A stretch of 64,000 bases of DNA. Origin: VYFG01 sp965203365. Its GTDB lineage: Bacteria > Pseudomonadota > Gammaproteobacteria > Arenicellales > Poriferihabitantaceae. The notes below the pieces were generated by a model. It searched no databases. It was not told the DNA's origin and saw only the letters and a list, made by a program, of their open reading frames with translations. The position numbers and the translations under genes are program-made. The stretch lies in NCBI GenBank assembly GCA_965203365.1, contig OZ241878.1:3162001-3226000 (forward strand), in the 5' to 3' direction. Shown in pieces: positions 35,793 to 44,737 of the stretch; within the stretch, counting starts at the first letter, position 1, and every line of letters begins with the position of its first letter.

Positions 35793-36434
35793 ATGAGTGG
35801 TTTCAGTGGACTGCTGAATCGCCGGCCGTCCATGACACTCCTTTCCGGGCAGACCTGTGTCCTCAGTCATTGTGTCAGGATTGTCCTGCTGGAAAAAGAT
35901 GTGGAATGCAAGGTGGATTATCTCCCCAGTGGTGGGGATCCTTTTTTGTTGGTACGGCACAACCCCTACGGCGAGACACCCACGCTGGTGGATCGGGATT
36001 TTTCGCTGTATGGCATTTCGGTCATTCTGGAATACCTTGACGAGCGATTTCCTCATCCACCCCTGATGCCAGCCGACCCGATTGCCCGGGCCAAGACCCG
36101 CCTCATGCTCTGCCGCATGACTCGTGACTGGTTGCTGGACATCAGTCAACTGGGCGACACGCTTCCCATTGAACTGCCAGAGGCGCTGCATAAGTCCATC
36201 CATGACGGACTGGTCGCGCTCTCACCGCTGTTTCGCAACCAGACCTATTTCAATGGTCCTGAATATACCTTGGTGGAAACATTCGTGGCTCCACTTTTAT
36301 GGCGGCTGCCAGCGATGGGAATCCAGTTGCCGCGTCAGGCCGCACCGATACTGGAATATGGTGCCAGACTATTCGAAAGATCCGCCTTCCAAAACAGTCT
36401 TAGTGAACCCGAGAGCGAGATGAGGGAGGCATGA
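35793..36434 (+). CDS. sspA: stringent starvation protein A
   Basis: A 213-residue protein with a glutathione S-transferase fold (thioredoxin-like N-terminus, helical C-terminus from about residue 90) that binds RNA polymerase rather than glutathione in E. coli. The start at 35793 (MSGFSGLLNRRPSMTLL) follows GGGAAAG by a good distance and gives the expected length; an ATG at 35754 would overlap petC. Conserved pieces include VDYLPSGGDPFLLVRHNPYG and SVILEYLDERFPHPPLMP. It overlaps sspB by 4 bp. Position after petABC is the usual gammaproteobacterial arrangement. Confidence 0.93.
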   Translation: MSGFSGLLNRRPSMTLLSGQTCVLSHCVRIVLLEKDVECKVDYLPSGGDPFLLVRHNPYGETPTLVDRDFSLYGISVILEYLDERFPHPPLMPADPIARAKTRLMLCRMTRDWLLDISQLGDTLPIELPEALHKSIHDGLVALSPLFRNQTYFNGPEYTLVETFVAPLLWRLPAMGIQLPRQAAPILEYGARLFERSAFQNSLSEPESEMREA

Positions 36435-36874
36435 ACGGTCCTGGTCGTGTCGATGTCGGGGCCCTGTCGCCCAATATGGCCCTTGTTCGTGCTATCCATT
36501 CCTGGTCACAGGATCATGGCCTGACTCCCTTGGTGCTGGTGGATGCGACCATGCCGGGAGTTGAGGTACCCATGGCCTATGTCAGAGAGGGAAAGATTGT
36601 CCTGAATATTCACCCGAACTCGGTCAAGGACTTGGTGATGGATGACGGACATCTGTTGTTTTCCGCCCGGTTTTCAGGCCGATCGACCCAGATCACCTTG
36701 CCTATCGCCTCGGTGCTCGCGGTGTATGCCCGGGAAAACGGACGAGGGGTGATTTTCCAGCCAAGTGGTGGAGTGGCGGTGCAGCCATCCGCGAGTCGAC
36801 CCCAGACTAAGCCAGAAAAGCCGGTAGCGTTGAACAAGACGGCCTCGCCTTCTCGTCTCAAGCTAGTCAAATAG
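36431..36874 (+). CDS. sspB: ClpXP protease specificity-enhancing factor
   Basis: A 147-residue adaptor that hands SsrA-tagged proteins to ClpXP. The folded N-terminal domain is recognisable (TPLVLVDATMPGVEVP, residues ~30-45; VLNIHPNSVKDLVMDD, ~57-72; FSARFSG). A flexible tail ends in a basic, hydrophobic patch (SRLKLVK) corresponding to the ClpX-binding motif. It starts inside the sspA stop (ATGA) and is the last gene of the pet-ssp run. Confidence 0.93.
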   Translation: MNGPGRVDVGALSPNMALVRAIHSWSQDHGLTPLVLVDATMPGVEVPMAYVREGKIVLNIHPNSVKDLVMDDGHLLFSARFSGRSTQITLPIASVLAVYARENGRGVIFQPSGGVAVQPSASRPQTKPEKPVALNKTASPSRLKLVK

Positions 36875-36907
36875 TACCCCTATCGGAATTGCGGATCTGC
36901 CGCCCGA

Positions 36908-36934
36908 TTGAAATTGTTCAGCAAGACCGCATTG
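36908..36934 (+). promoter_or_regulatory. candidate sigma-32 promoter for hslVU
   Basis: TTGAAA (36908-36913), 13-nt spacer, CCGCATTG (36927-36934), close to the heat-shock consensus (CTTGAAA, 13-15 nt, CCCCATnT). It lies 33 bp before the hslV start. Confidence 0.4.
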
Positions 36935-36966
36935 CTTTCGTTTCGACTTCACTCGCTTCTCCCCAC

Positions 36967-37506
36967 ATGCAGCAATTCCGAGGTACCACCATTCTTTCCG
37001 TCCGCAAGGGCAATCAGGTCGTGATTGGTGGGGATGGTCAGGTCTCTTTGGGGGACACGGTAATGAAGGGTAATGCCCGCAAGGTGCGCCGTCTTTATCA
37101 AGATCGAGTACTGGCTGGCTTTGCCGGGGGGACGGCGGACGCATTCACGCTGTTTGAGCGGTTCGAAGGCAAGCTGGAAAAGCACCAGGGTCAGTTGGTC
37201 CGAGCGGCGGTGGAAATGGCCAAGGACTGGCGTACAGATCGGATGTTACGCAGACTTGAAGCGTTGTTGGTGGTGGCCGATCGGGACGCGTCATTGATCT
37301 TGACCGGAAACGGCGATGTCGTTGAGCCTGATCAGGGCCTCATGGCCATCGGTTCTGGTGGAAACTATGCCAAGGCGGCGGCCATGGCACTGCTGGCCAA
37401 TACCCAATTGAATGCACGCTCGATTGTCGAACAAGGACTCGCTATTGCCAGTGAAATCTGCGTATATACCAACCACCACCTCACCATTGAGGAACTGAAT
37501 TTCTGA
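36967..37506 (+). CDS. hslV: ATP-dependent protease subunit HslV
   Basis: Proteolytic subunit of the HslVU (ClpQY) protease, 179 residues. Translation from 36967 gives MQQFRG before TTILSVRK; removal of that short leader would expose the N-terminal threonine nucleophile, as in relatives with a propeptide. Conserved pieces are VVIGGDGQVSLGDTVMKG, VLAGFAGGTADAFTLFERFE and AIGSGGNYAKAAA. An open frame reaches back to 36889 but would span the candidate sigma-32 promoter. hslU begins 7 bp after the stop. Confidence 0.96.
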   Translation: MQQFRGTTILSVRKGNQVVIGGDGQVSLGDTVMKGNARKVRRLYQDRVLAGFAGGTADAFTLFERFEGKLEKHQGQLVRAAVEMAKDWRTDRMLRRLEALLVVADRDASLILTGNGDVVEPDQGLMAIGSGGNYAKAAAMALLANTQLNARSIVEQGLAIASEICVYTNHHLTIEELNF

Positions 37507-37513
37507 TTGATTT

Positions 37514-38839
37514 ATGAGCAACATGACTCCAAGGGAAATTGTCGGCGAACTCGACAGTCATATCATTGGCCAGAAGGATGCGAAACGGGCGGTGGCCATT
37601 GCGCTGCGCAATCGTTGGCGGCGCACCCAGGTGGAAGAGGGACTGCGCCATGAGATCACACCGAAAAATATACTCATGATCGGTCCCACGGGGGTGGGTA
37701 AGACCGAAATTGCTCGCCGTCTGGCCCGTTTGGCCCGGGCGCCATTTATCAAGGTGGAAGCCACCAAGTTTACTGAGGTCGGCTATGTGGGCCGCGAGGT
37801 GGACTCGATCATTCGCGACCTGGTCGACATGGCGGTCAAGATGACCCGTGAAGAAGAGATGGATAAGGCTCGCCCCCGGGCCGAGGATACTGCCGAAGAG
37901 CAGGTGTTGGATCTGTTGTTGCCACCGGCCCGTGGGGATGGGAGTGAGCGGCAGGAAGGGGCGGGTCGTCAGAGATTCCGCAAGTTGTTGCGGGAGGGGA
38001 AACTGGATGAAAAGGAGGTCGAAATCGAGGTCAGCAGCACCATCACCGGCGTGGAAATCTTTGCACCACCGGGTATGGAAGATATGACCAGCCAGCTACA
38101 GGGAATGTTCCAGAACCTCGGTGGACAGAAAACGAAATCCCGCAAGGTTCGGGTCAAGGAGGCACTCAAGGTGCTGGCGGAGGAAGAGGCCTCCAAAATG
38201 GTCAACGACGATGAGATCAAGATGAATGCGTTGGAGCGGGTGGAGGAAAACGGGATCGTATTCATTGATGAAATCGACAAGATCGTCAGCCGGACCGCTG
38301 GACAGACTTCTGGCGCGGAAGTATCCCGCGAAGGAGTGCAGCGGGATCTGTTGCCTCTGGTGGAAGGGGCGACAGTTTCCACTAAGTACGGTATGGTTAA
38401 GACCGACCACATCTTGTTCATTGCATCGGGGGCGTTTCAGCTAGCCAAGCCCTCCGATCTGATTCCGGAACTGCAGGGACGGCTGCCGATCCGGGTAGAA
38501 CTGAGAGCGTTGACCAGTGAGGATTTTATTCGAATTTTGACTGAACCCGACGCCTCTCTGACCGAACAGTACCAAGCCCTGATTGCCACTGAAGGGGTCG
38601 AACTCCAATTTACTGAGGGAGGGGTGCAGCGCATCGCCGAAGTGGCTTGGCAGGTGAACGAAAATACCGAGAATATCGGGGCCCGCCGCCTCCATACCGT
38701 GATGGAGCGTCTCTTGGAGACGGTATCATTTGAATCGGCCGATATGGGGGGAGGTTCGGTCCGCGTCGATGAGGAGTATGTAGACAGCCACCTCAGGGAC
38801 TTGGTGGAGGATCAGGACCTGTCTCGCTACATCCTTTAG
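37514..38839 (+). CDS. hslU: ATP-dependent protease ATPase subunit HslU
   Basis: AAA+ unfoldase of the HslVU protease, 441 residues (E. coli 443). It has Walker A GPTGVGKT (57-64), the pore motif EVGYVGREVDSIIRDL (GYVG), the intermediate domain (~110-240), Walker B IVFIDEIDKIV, and the C-terminal tail LEDQ/SRYIL-type end (DLSRYIL) that inserts into HslV. It forms an operon with hslV. The complex degrades misfolded proteins and specific regulators during heat stress. Confidence 0.97.
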   Translation: MSNMTPREIVGELDSHIIGQKDAKRAVAIALRNRWRRTQVEEGLRHEITPKNILMIGPTGVGKTEIARRLARLARAPFIKVEATKFTEVGYVGREVDSIIRDLVDMAVKMTREEEMDKARPRAEDTAEEQVLDLLLPPARGDGSERQEGAGRQRFRKLLREGKLDEKEVEIEVSSTITGVEIFAPPGMEDMTSQLQGMFQNLGGQKTKSRKVRVKEALKVLAEEEASKMVNDDEIKMNALERVEENGIVFIDEIDKIVSRTAGQTSGAEVSREGVQRDLLPLVEGATVSTKYGMVKTDHILFIASGAFQLAKPSDLIPELQGRLPIRVELRALTSEDFIRILTEPDASLTEQYQALIATEGVELQFTEGGVQRIAEVAWQVNENTENIGARRLHTVMERLLETVSFESADMGGGSVRVDEEYVDSHLRDLVEDQDLSRYIL

Positions 38840-38860
38840 CCTGCACCGGGGGCCGCCAGG

Positions 38861-39604
38861 ATGTGGACCGGCATTGCGGCTCTCAGACTGTTACTGATCG
38901 GTTCGGTGGTGCTGGTGGGGGTGGTACTGAGCCTGTTTGTACCGTTCTTCTCCGCTGGTGTGTATCACCGCATCGCCGCCAACTGGTATGGAATCGTTCT
39001 GGCACTGACCGGAATCCGTGCACGTTACCAGGGGGCCGTGGTGGATGGTCCTGTTTTGATAGTCAGCAACCATGTCTCCTGGGCCGATGTCTTGGTTATT
39101 GGGGCCCGTTGGCCCTTTATTTTTTTGGCCATGCAGGAGATCAACCGATGGCCGGTGGTGGGGTGGCTTTCAAGGCGGGTGGGCACGCTGTTCATTCTTC
39201 GTGGGCGGGGAGCACCGGGGGCCATCCGGCAGGTATCTGAGGCCCTTCGTTCGGGTCAGTCAGTGATCCTCTTTCCCGAGGGTCGCACTTCTCCCGGAAT
39301 CGAAGTCAAGCGGTTTCATCCCCGGATCTTCCAGGCGGCGATCAATGCTGGCGTGCCGGTACAGCCGGTGGGGCTGGTGTATCAAGACCATGGTACCGCT
39401 CCAGGTGGTGGTACGCGGGCCACCTATTCGGACGATGCCGGATTCCTGTCAAGCCTCTGGCGCACCATGGCCGGTCCCCGGGTCGATGTCGAAGTCGTTG
39501 TGTTCCCAGCCCTGAGTCCGACCGAAGACCGCGAGGCACTCGCCCGGGCCGCTTGGGAACATATCCGGGGACATCCCGGGTTCCAATGCTCTTTCCCCCA
39601 CTGA
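38861..39604 (+). CDS. 1-acyl-sn-glycerol-3-phosphate acyltransferase (PlsC family)
   Basis: A 247-residue membrane-bound acyltransferase that adds the second acyl chain to lysophosphatidic acid. It contains the HX4D catalytic motif NHVSWAD (residues ~69-75), the substrate-binding FPEGRTSPG motif (~141-149) and an N-terminal hydrophobic helix (LLLIGSVVLVGVVLSLFVPF). It begins 21 bp after hslU and may be read with it. Paralogues act on other lipids (ornithine lipids, lyso-ornithine), so PlsC is the family, not a proven substrate. Confidence 0.85.
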   Translation: MWTGIAALRLLLIGSVVLVGVVLSLFVPFFSAGVYHRIAANWYGIVLALTGIRARYQGAVVDGPVLIVSNHVSWADVLVIGARWPFIFLAMQEINRWPVVGWLSRRVGTLFILRGRGAPGAIRQVSEALRSGQSVILFPEGRTSPGIEVKRFHPRIFQAAINAGVPVQPVGLVYQDHGTAPGGGTRATYSDDAGFLSSLWRTMAGPRVDVEVVVFPALSPTEDREALARAAWEHIRGHPGFQCSFPH

Positions 39605-40033
39605 TTGGATTGGCATCCCCGGTCCCATTTCCAGGGGCGCTAATTTGCTGCTGATGGAGAATTTTTTGGTGATTCCCGGTCTTGGTAACGGTCCCTTGTG
39701 GCAGTAGTGTCTATAATCCAATCCAACATAACGATTGAGGCTGGCCGAATTTGAGCATAGCCTGATCCGGGAATGTTTCCGGCGTGGTTTTGTGTAAGCT
39801 TGGGTTCGTGGTCAATCTGGAGGCCACGAGCGAAGCCGGACGACTATCTGGGAGTTGAAACACGATCGAATAGACATAGATATTTTTCAGCCTGCGAATT
39901 CCACTGCAGAGTTTCTTATTCCGATATGGCTCTCCCCGATGCTTTGCCAATATGTGCCTTGTTTAGATGGTTCAATCAGAGGATCAATCATCAATTTGAA
40001 TGGTTAGTGAACGAAACCCTAGGAGAAAATTTG
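39605..40033. other. 429-bp gap upstream of small ORF
   Basis: No recognisable gene. It contains the promoter region of the small protein at 40034. Confidence 0.4.
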
Positions 40034-40249
40034 ATGACAAAACCGACTGAATACCATAAGAAACCCCAATCCAAGCGAGTGCGTGAGTACAACGAGTCGC
40101 TTGAGTCTGCACTCGCCCGTCCGGGTGTCCGCGAGGTTATGAAGGTTTATGGTGGGTGGCAGGAGATTGGCAAGGGTATGGATGCCTATCGGATAGCAGC
40201 CCATTGGACTGGTAGTGTTGTGACCTCGAATAAGTCTAATGGCTTCTGA
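40034..40249 (+). CDS. 71-residue conserved-looking small protein
   Basis: Starts 8 nt after a strong AGGAGA site (40021-40026). The protein is basic at the N-terminus (TKPTEYHKKPQSKRVREYNE), followed by an amphipathic stretch SALARPGVREVMKVYGGWQE and a short tail. It resembles small hypothetical proteins with a RPGV-EVM-VY-W pattern seen in bacteria, but I know no function. No signal peptide or membrane helix. It lies alone between the acyltransferase and the rpoH region. Confidence 0.6.
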   Translation: MTKPTEYHKKPQSKRVREYNESLESALARPGVREVMKVYGGWQEIGKGMDAYRIAAHWTGSVVTSNKSNGF

Positions 40250-40381
40250 TTGAACTGTAACGAAAGATACCGATGCCAATCTGGAGCAGAATTCTTGCGG
40301 ATTTGTTCAAATCACACTGGCAGGAGGGACCTCCAATTGGTGAATCAACCCGAAATATGGCAGGAATCCCAGGGGAGTTAA

Positions 40382-40510
40382 CGAATACAAGAGACCAAGA
40401 TTCAATGTGCTCGGAAATTCTTCGATGAAATTGGCAAGAGAGCCTCAGAGGATCGCATGAAATATGATGTGGTCACCGACTATAGTACGCTCATGGATTT
40501 AGTTCGCTGA
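40382..40510 (+). pseudogene. possible C-terminal relic of a type III restriction helicase
   Basis: A 42-codon open stretch with no start encodes TKIQCARKFFDEIGKR and KYDVVTDYSTLMDLVR, similar in layout to the last residues of Res-like DEAD helicases (IKC..HF..., VKY.VV...). The match is short. The rest of 40250-40831 holds no gene. Confidence 0.3.
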
Positions 40511-40831
40511 CGTAAATCCATAAATATGACAGGTTGATCCACAGCAATGGAGAATAAAAACCTATAAAAATCAGCCAAATGGCTATGAGATACTGCTTTT
40601 ATCCGATGAAGTTCAGTTCAAACAGAACGGTCACGGTAAAGCAAGACCCACCTATACCGGCTTAAATGGAACAGACTGAGTCAATTGCCATGCGATCATC
40701 AACCGACCTCGGTGCAAGCGCCGGGTCAGGTGTCGGTTGGGTAGGAGTCTTCCCAATCAGCTGATTACCACCTGATTATTCGATACTGAATCGTTTTGCC
40801 TGAGTCATGATCTCAGGAACTTTCCGGAAAA

Positions 40832-40858
40832 TTAGCACTCATAAAGATAGAGTGCTAA
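40832..40858 (+). promoter_or_regulatory. CIRCE operator (HrcA-binding site) of rpoH
   Basis: Perfect inverted repeat TTAGCACTC - 9 nt - GAGTGCTAA (40832-40840 and 40850-40858), identical to the CIRCE consensus bound by the heat-shock repressor HrcA. It ends 38 bp before the rpoH start. A promoter may overlap it: TTAGCA (40832-40837), 18-nt spacer, TAAAAT (40856-40861), so that HrcA would block polymerase directly. No hrcA gene is in the window. Confidence 0.9.
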
Positions 40859-40896
40859 AATAATTGTAAATCCGAACCCCAGTAGGAGAAAATGAT

Positions 40897-41763
40897 ATGT
40901 CAGACAGTTTGCCCATCCCGGTATCAGTGCCTTCGGGTGACAATCTGAGCAGCTATATTGCGGCGGTGAATGCCGCGCCGATTTTGAGTGCCGAACGCGA
41001 ACGCGAGTTGGCCATTCGTTATCATGAGCAAGGTGATCTCGAAGCCGCCAGGGAGCTGGTGCTTTCTCATTTGCGACATGTGGTTAAGGTAGCCCGTGGA
41101 TTCATGGGTTATGGGTTGCCGCTGACGGACCTGATCCAAGAAGGCAGTATTGGCTTGATGAAGGCTGTGAAGCGATTTGATGCTCGGCGAGACATTCGCC
41201 TAGTGTCCTTTGCGGTACACTGGATTCGGGCGGAGATCTATGACTATGTGTTGCGCAATTGGCGCATGGTCAAGGTGGCCACCACCAAGTCCCAGCGCAA
41301 GCTGTTTTTCAACTTGAGAAAATCTCGTGCTCGGCTGGGCTGGATGAAGGATTCTGAGGTCGATCAATTGGCCGATGATCTCAACGTGGAAACCGATGAT
41401 GTGCGGGAGATGGAATCTCGCCTGAGTGGTGGGGATGTTGCTTTCGACACTACCTTGGAACAGGACGAAAGCGACTTGGGATACCAGTCCCCTTCCGAGC
41501 ACATTGGCGATACTCGTTATGACCCGGCAAGGATCGTCAGTGAATCAAGGCAGGAGGACCTGCACCGTCAACAGATCTCGGTCGCTCTGGAGACCCTGGA
41601 TGCTCGCAGCAAGGACATCGTCCTTCGCCGGTGGTTGAGTGACAACAAGCCCACTCTACACGAACTTGCGGATGAATATGGCGTATCCGCAGAGCGAATT
41701 CGCCAGATTGAGAAAAGAGCGATGAAAACCATGCGATCGTCCATTGAGGGGGTGCCGTCGTAA
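40897..41763 (+). CDS. rpoH: RNA polymerase heat-shock sigma factor RpoH (sigma-32)
   Basis: A 288-residue sigma-70-family factor. It shows region 2 (HVVKVARGFMGYGLPLTDLI, EGSIGLMKAVKRFD), the RpoH box QRKLFFNLRK (~128-137) that distinguishes RpoH from other sigmas and takes part in chaperone control, and region 4 helix-turn-helix (TLHELADEYGVSAERIRQIE). Start ATG follows TAGGAGA by 8 nt. A perfect CIRCE lies just upstream, so transcription should be repressed by HrcA and released on heat shock. ftsE/ftsX, often next to rpoH in Gammaproteobacteria, are absent. Confidence 0.96.
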   Translation: MSDSLPIPVSVPSGDNLSSYIAAVNAAPILSAERERELAIRYHEQGDLEAARELVLSHLRHVVKVARGFMGYGLPLTDLIQEGSIGLMKAVKRFDARRDIRLVSFAVHWIRAEIYDYVLRNWRMVKVATTKSQRKLFFNLRKSRARLGWMKDSEVDQLADDLNVETDDVREMESRLSGGDVAFDTTLEQDESDLGYQSPSEHIGDTRYDPARIVSESRQEDLHRQQISVALETLDARSKDIVLRRWLSDNKPTLHELADEYGVSAERIRQIEKRAMKTMRSSIEGVPS

Positions 41764-41770
41764 GCGATGA

Positions 41771-41805
41771 CAATGCCCGGTCTGTCCATTCAGACCGTTG
41801 CATTG
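41771..41805 (+). terminator. strong hairpin after rpoH
   Basis: Stem CAATGC + CGGTCTG pairs with CAGACCG + GCATTG around a 6-nt loop, beginning 7 bp after the stop. There is no T-tract, so it may protect the 3' end or assist termination. The following stretch to 42288 has no recognised gene. Confidence 0.4.
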
Positions 41806-42288
41806 GATTGGATACCGTAAGATGCTGAAGCAGACACAATTTGTCTGATCATCCAAACAACTAATCTGGCTGCAGGATCATGAGTGGCAAGGAGAGTTTG
41901 TCCGTGCAAACGATGGTCGTGACGTGATGAATAAGGGGGTTTTCAGTAGCTCTTTATCGCTTTCAGGGCGATAACGTTTCGGCTCGTTGACCCTACAGAC
42001 AGGCGGTCGTATTGGCGGGGGCAGATTGTTCGATGGCAGTTGATTTCCCAAATGCGGACATGCTTTGGAAACGGCAAAATGCCCTGTGTGGGAGCGGGTG
42101 CGCGGGCAGAAGTGCCCCAGATGTGAGTCGAACCGGCGCAATTCGCGAGTATATCGTCCACTCGGGTGGGGATGGATCGGCGATTCGCCTTGGGCAGGGA
42201 AAGGTCGGCAATAGGACAAATCAAATGCCGGATTGGCAACCCGCACCGATACGACCGCGATGGCTGTAATGTTAGGAACCATCAGTTC

Positions 42289-43992
42289 ATGACACAGTCC
42301 TCACAACCGGTTGATTTGCCAGCTGTCGGGTTAGTGGCCAAACGATCGCCCAAAATCGTGATGAGGCTGGAGCGTATAGGGGCCTTTCACCAGACGCGCC
42401 TGAGTTTCATGCGGGCCTTGCTCAGGCAAATCAGACGGGAATCCTGGACTTTCACCCGAACAAGGTGGGAAATAGATGCCGATGGCGTGGGGGTGGGGAT
42501 CTATCAGGCCCAAGGTCCGGTTCATACCTACAGCTTGATCTGTTTCGCGCACGACTTGCCGCCGGAGAAGCGTTCCGACCGGGTCATTGCGGAGCAGTGG
42601 GATGCCACGTTTGTCCTGTTTGACGGAGTGCCCTCATCGGATGACCTGAAACGATTGGCCCGTAATGTACCGCGACAGGAAGCAGGCCACTATACTGAAT
42701 CGGAACTGGTGCTGTCACGGGCCAACCGCAGCGTGCGGTTGTTCACCCATGTTGTCGACTGCCTGGCCAAGGGTCGACAGCCTGACCTGAAGTTCATCCG
42801 TAGCGTGGGATATCTGATGCGGACCACGGCGGTGTACGGCAATGGCAAATTCGGTCTGGGGGACCGCGAACGGATTGCCGGGCGACCGGAGTTCCACAAT
42901 GCCTTCCGGGTCGAGTTGTTGACCGTCTGGTTGATTCGGTGGTTCACAGTCGAGATCGTACAACACCTAGCCCGGATGCGGGACTCGGCCAGGGCCGTGC
43001 CCATGAACCCGGAGATCCGGGCGATGCTGGGGGTGGGAAACTCCACTGGTCTGGGTATGGCTCCCTTTCTGGGATGCCATCCGGGTTTGTTGCACACCTG
43101 GATTGATGCCAGGGAAACCGCGCTGAGTCGCGTAAGGCACTTGAATCGGGCCGATGACATGACCCGAACTGTCTTCCAGCAGACGCTGGCACGCGTGATC
43201 AAGGACCTCCATCGGTGGCAGACAGATGACCCGCGGCAGTCATGCCGGATCCGAGGGTTGCACAAAGACCTCGCTCGGCTCGCCAGACAGGTGGCCAGCG
43301 GGATGTTGGAACAGCCGGACCCCTGGGACCGCCTGATCCATTGGTCCGAATCACATCTGACCATGGAGGGGCAGGAATTGCTGGTTTCGCTCGTAATTGA
43401 ACCTCATGGACCGTTGGTCGATGATCTGGCGGATGGGATGGCATTGGATGAGCTGTCTCTTTCGTCCATTGACGGCGCGATGACGGTGGGCAGAGCCTGT
43501 GCGCTGATTGAGACCCATTATGACTGGATGCGGTCGATCGACTTCCAGGCCCGTGAATCGAACGCCAGGTTTTGGTATGTTTCCGAGGAGAAACTGGAAC
43601 CCCGCCTAGGGGAGCGGTTTGATGAACCAGGGGCAGACCGGGAGCAGCCTCTTGCCTTTGGTCGGGACATGCATTGTCTGTGGGAGGCCCTTCAGCGGGA
43701 GAAAGAGCAGCGTCCTTTGGCGGAATTTTTGATGGACCGGCCTGAGTACCGCAGTGCCGTCCGCCGGCTGCAACTAGTGGACCGGATGCCCTACGCCGAG
43801 ATCAGGGACAACCTGATTTCCGCCGACATGGTGCCCGTCGACTTGTTACGGTGCAAGTTGTCATTCTTTGGTGCCACGCGGTTTGATCCCAAGTCCGACC
43901 GTTGGGTCCGGATCACCATGTATCAGAACGCCCCCTATCCCGATACGTTCGACCAGGAAGCTGTGGATAACTGGATTTATCCGACACTCTAG
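42289..43992 (+). CDS. uncharacterised 567-residue protein, partner of DUF3726
   Basis: Not recognised. The start at 42289 (MTQSSQPVDLPAVGLVAKRS) follows TAGGAAC; an open frame extends upstream but is not protein-like. Sequence is soluble and basic, with no signal peptide or membrane helix. Striking conserved-looking pieces are WTFTRTRWEIDADGVGVGIY, FAHDLPPEKRSDRVIAEQWD, GYLMRTTAVYGNGKFGLGDR and GNSTGLGMAPFLGCHP. The length and Arg/Trp richness suggest a nucleotide- or ligand-binding enzyme, but no catalytic motif is clear. It is followed 12 bp later by a DUF3726 gene, so they act together. I would call it a conserved hypothetical pair. Confidence 0.75.
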   Translation: MTQSSQPVDLPAVGLVAKRSPKIVMRLERIGAFHQTRLSFMRALLRQIRRESWTFTRTRWEIDADGVGVGIYQAQGPVHTYSLICFAHDLPPEKRSDRVIAEQWDATFVLFDGVPSSDDLKRLARNVPRQEAGHYTESELVLSRANRSVRLFTHVVDCLAKGRQPDLKFIRSVGYLMRTTAVYGNGKFGLGDRERIAGRPEFHNAFRVELLTVWLIRWFTVEIVQHLARMRDSARAVPMNPEIRAMLGVGNSTGLGMAPFLGCHPGLLHTWIDARETALSRVRHLNRADDMTRTVFQQTLARVIKDLHRWQTDDPRQSCRIRGLHKDLARLARQVASGMLEQPDPWDRLIHWSESHLTMEGQELLVSLVIEPHGPLVDDLADGMALDELSLSSIDGAMTVGRACALIETHYDWMRSIDFQARESNARFWYVSEEKLEPRLGERFDEPGADREQPLAFGRDMHCLWEALQREKEQRPLAEFLMDRPEYRSAVRRLQLVDRMPYAEIRDNLISADMVPVDLLRCKLSFFGATRFDPKSDRWVRITMYQNAPYPDTFDQEAVDNWIYPTL

Positions 43993-44004
43993 CGGGTCCA
44001 CCGC

Positions 44005-44673
44005 ATGGAACTTTCCCTGAACCAGATCGAACATACCGCCCGCAAGGCAGTACGGGGGGCCGGGTTGCCTTGGGGTCTGGCCGACGATGCTGGCCGGGCC
44101 GTCCGCTGGCTGGAAACATTAGGCCTTGCTGGCATGTCGTGGTTGGCCGATCTGCTTTTCCGGGTGGATCATCGTCCACTTCGCAAGTGGCGGATCCGGC
44201 CGCAGTCAACTGGTTGGCAGGGCGCATCGGGGGTCATCTCGCCCCTGTTGGCGGGTCCCAGCCTGTCTGATATTCTGCCCTTGTATCGGCAACAGCTCCG
44301 ACATCAACTGACACTTCGGGCCGTGGTGTGCCCTCAACTGTGCGTGGGATATCTCGGGGTGGCCTCGCTCCAGACGGGTGTGTCGATGGCCGTATCCTGG
44401 GCTCGAGTCACAGTCGAGGTCATGGGTGATGGTGTCCGGTACGCTGGGCAGCGTCCACCCGATTTCGATCAGGGCCCCCATGATCTGGACATATACTTTG
44501 CGCACCAGACAGAATCGGCCGCTTCCGGTCTGCTGGCGGAACGGGTGGGCTCACGACAGGTCGATGTCCGGGTGTTGGATCGGCTCGAATCCCTGGTTCG
44601 GCGAACCTATGTGGAAAACACCGATACTTCTCGTTTGTCCGGTGCTGGTGCAGGGATCAGAGATACCGATTGA
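44005..44673 (+). CDS. DUF3726 domain protein
   Basis: A 222-residue protein whose beginning (MELSLNQIEHTARKAVRGAG, GLPWGLADDAGRAVRWLETL) matches the DUF3726 family. Family function is unknown. The middle is Gly/Ser/Cys-rich with Asp and Gln residues. It is in an operon with the 567-residue protein, 12 bp apart, and converges on efp. Confidence 0.75.
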   Translation: MELSLNQIEHTARKAVRGAGLPWGLADDAGRAVRWLETLGLAGMSWLADLLFRVDHRPLRKWRIRPQSTGWQGASGVISPLLAGPSLSDILPLYRQQLRHQLTLRAVVCPQLCVGYLGVASLQTGVSMAVSWARVTVEVMGDGVRYAGQRPPDFDQGPHDLDIYFAHQTESAASGLLAERVGSRQVDVRVLDRLESLVRRTYVENTDTSRLSGAGAGIRDTD

Positions 44674-44737
44674 GCCACGCCAGTTATCGGATTCAGCATC
44701 CAGCAGCATCAGGCCGCCTGAGCCGAAGGCACGACAA

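Noticed and set aside
36889..36966. Upstream in-frame extension of hslV
   Set aside because: It lacks homology, and HslV needs a threonine close to the N-terminus.
41878..42282. 134-codon minus-strand frame after rpoH
   Set aside because: Composition is Pro/Arg/His-rich as in antisense frames, with no recognisable domain.
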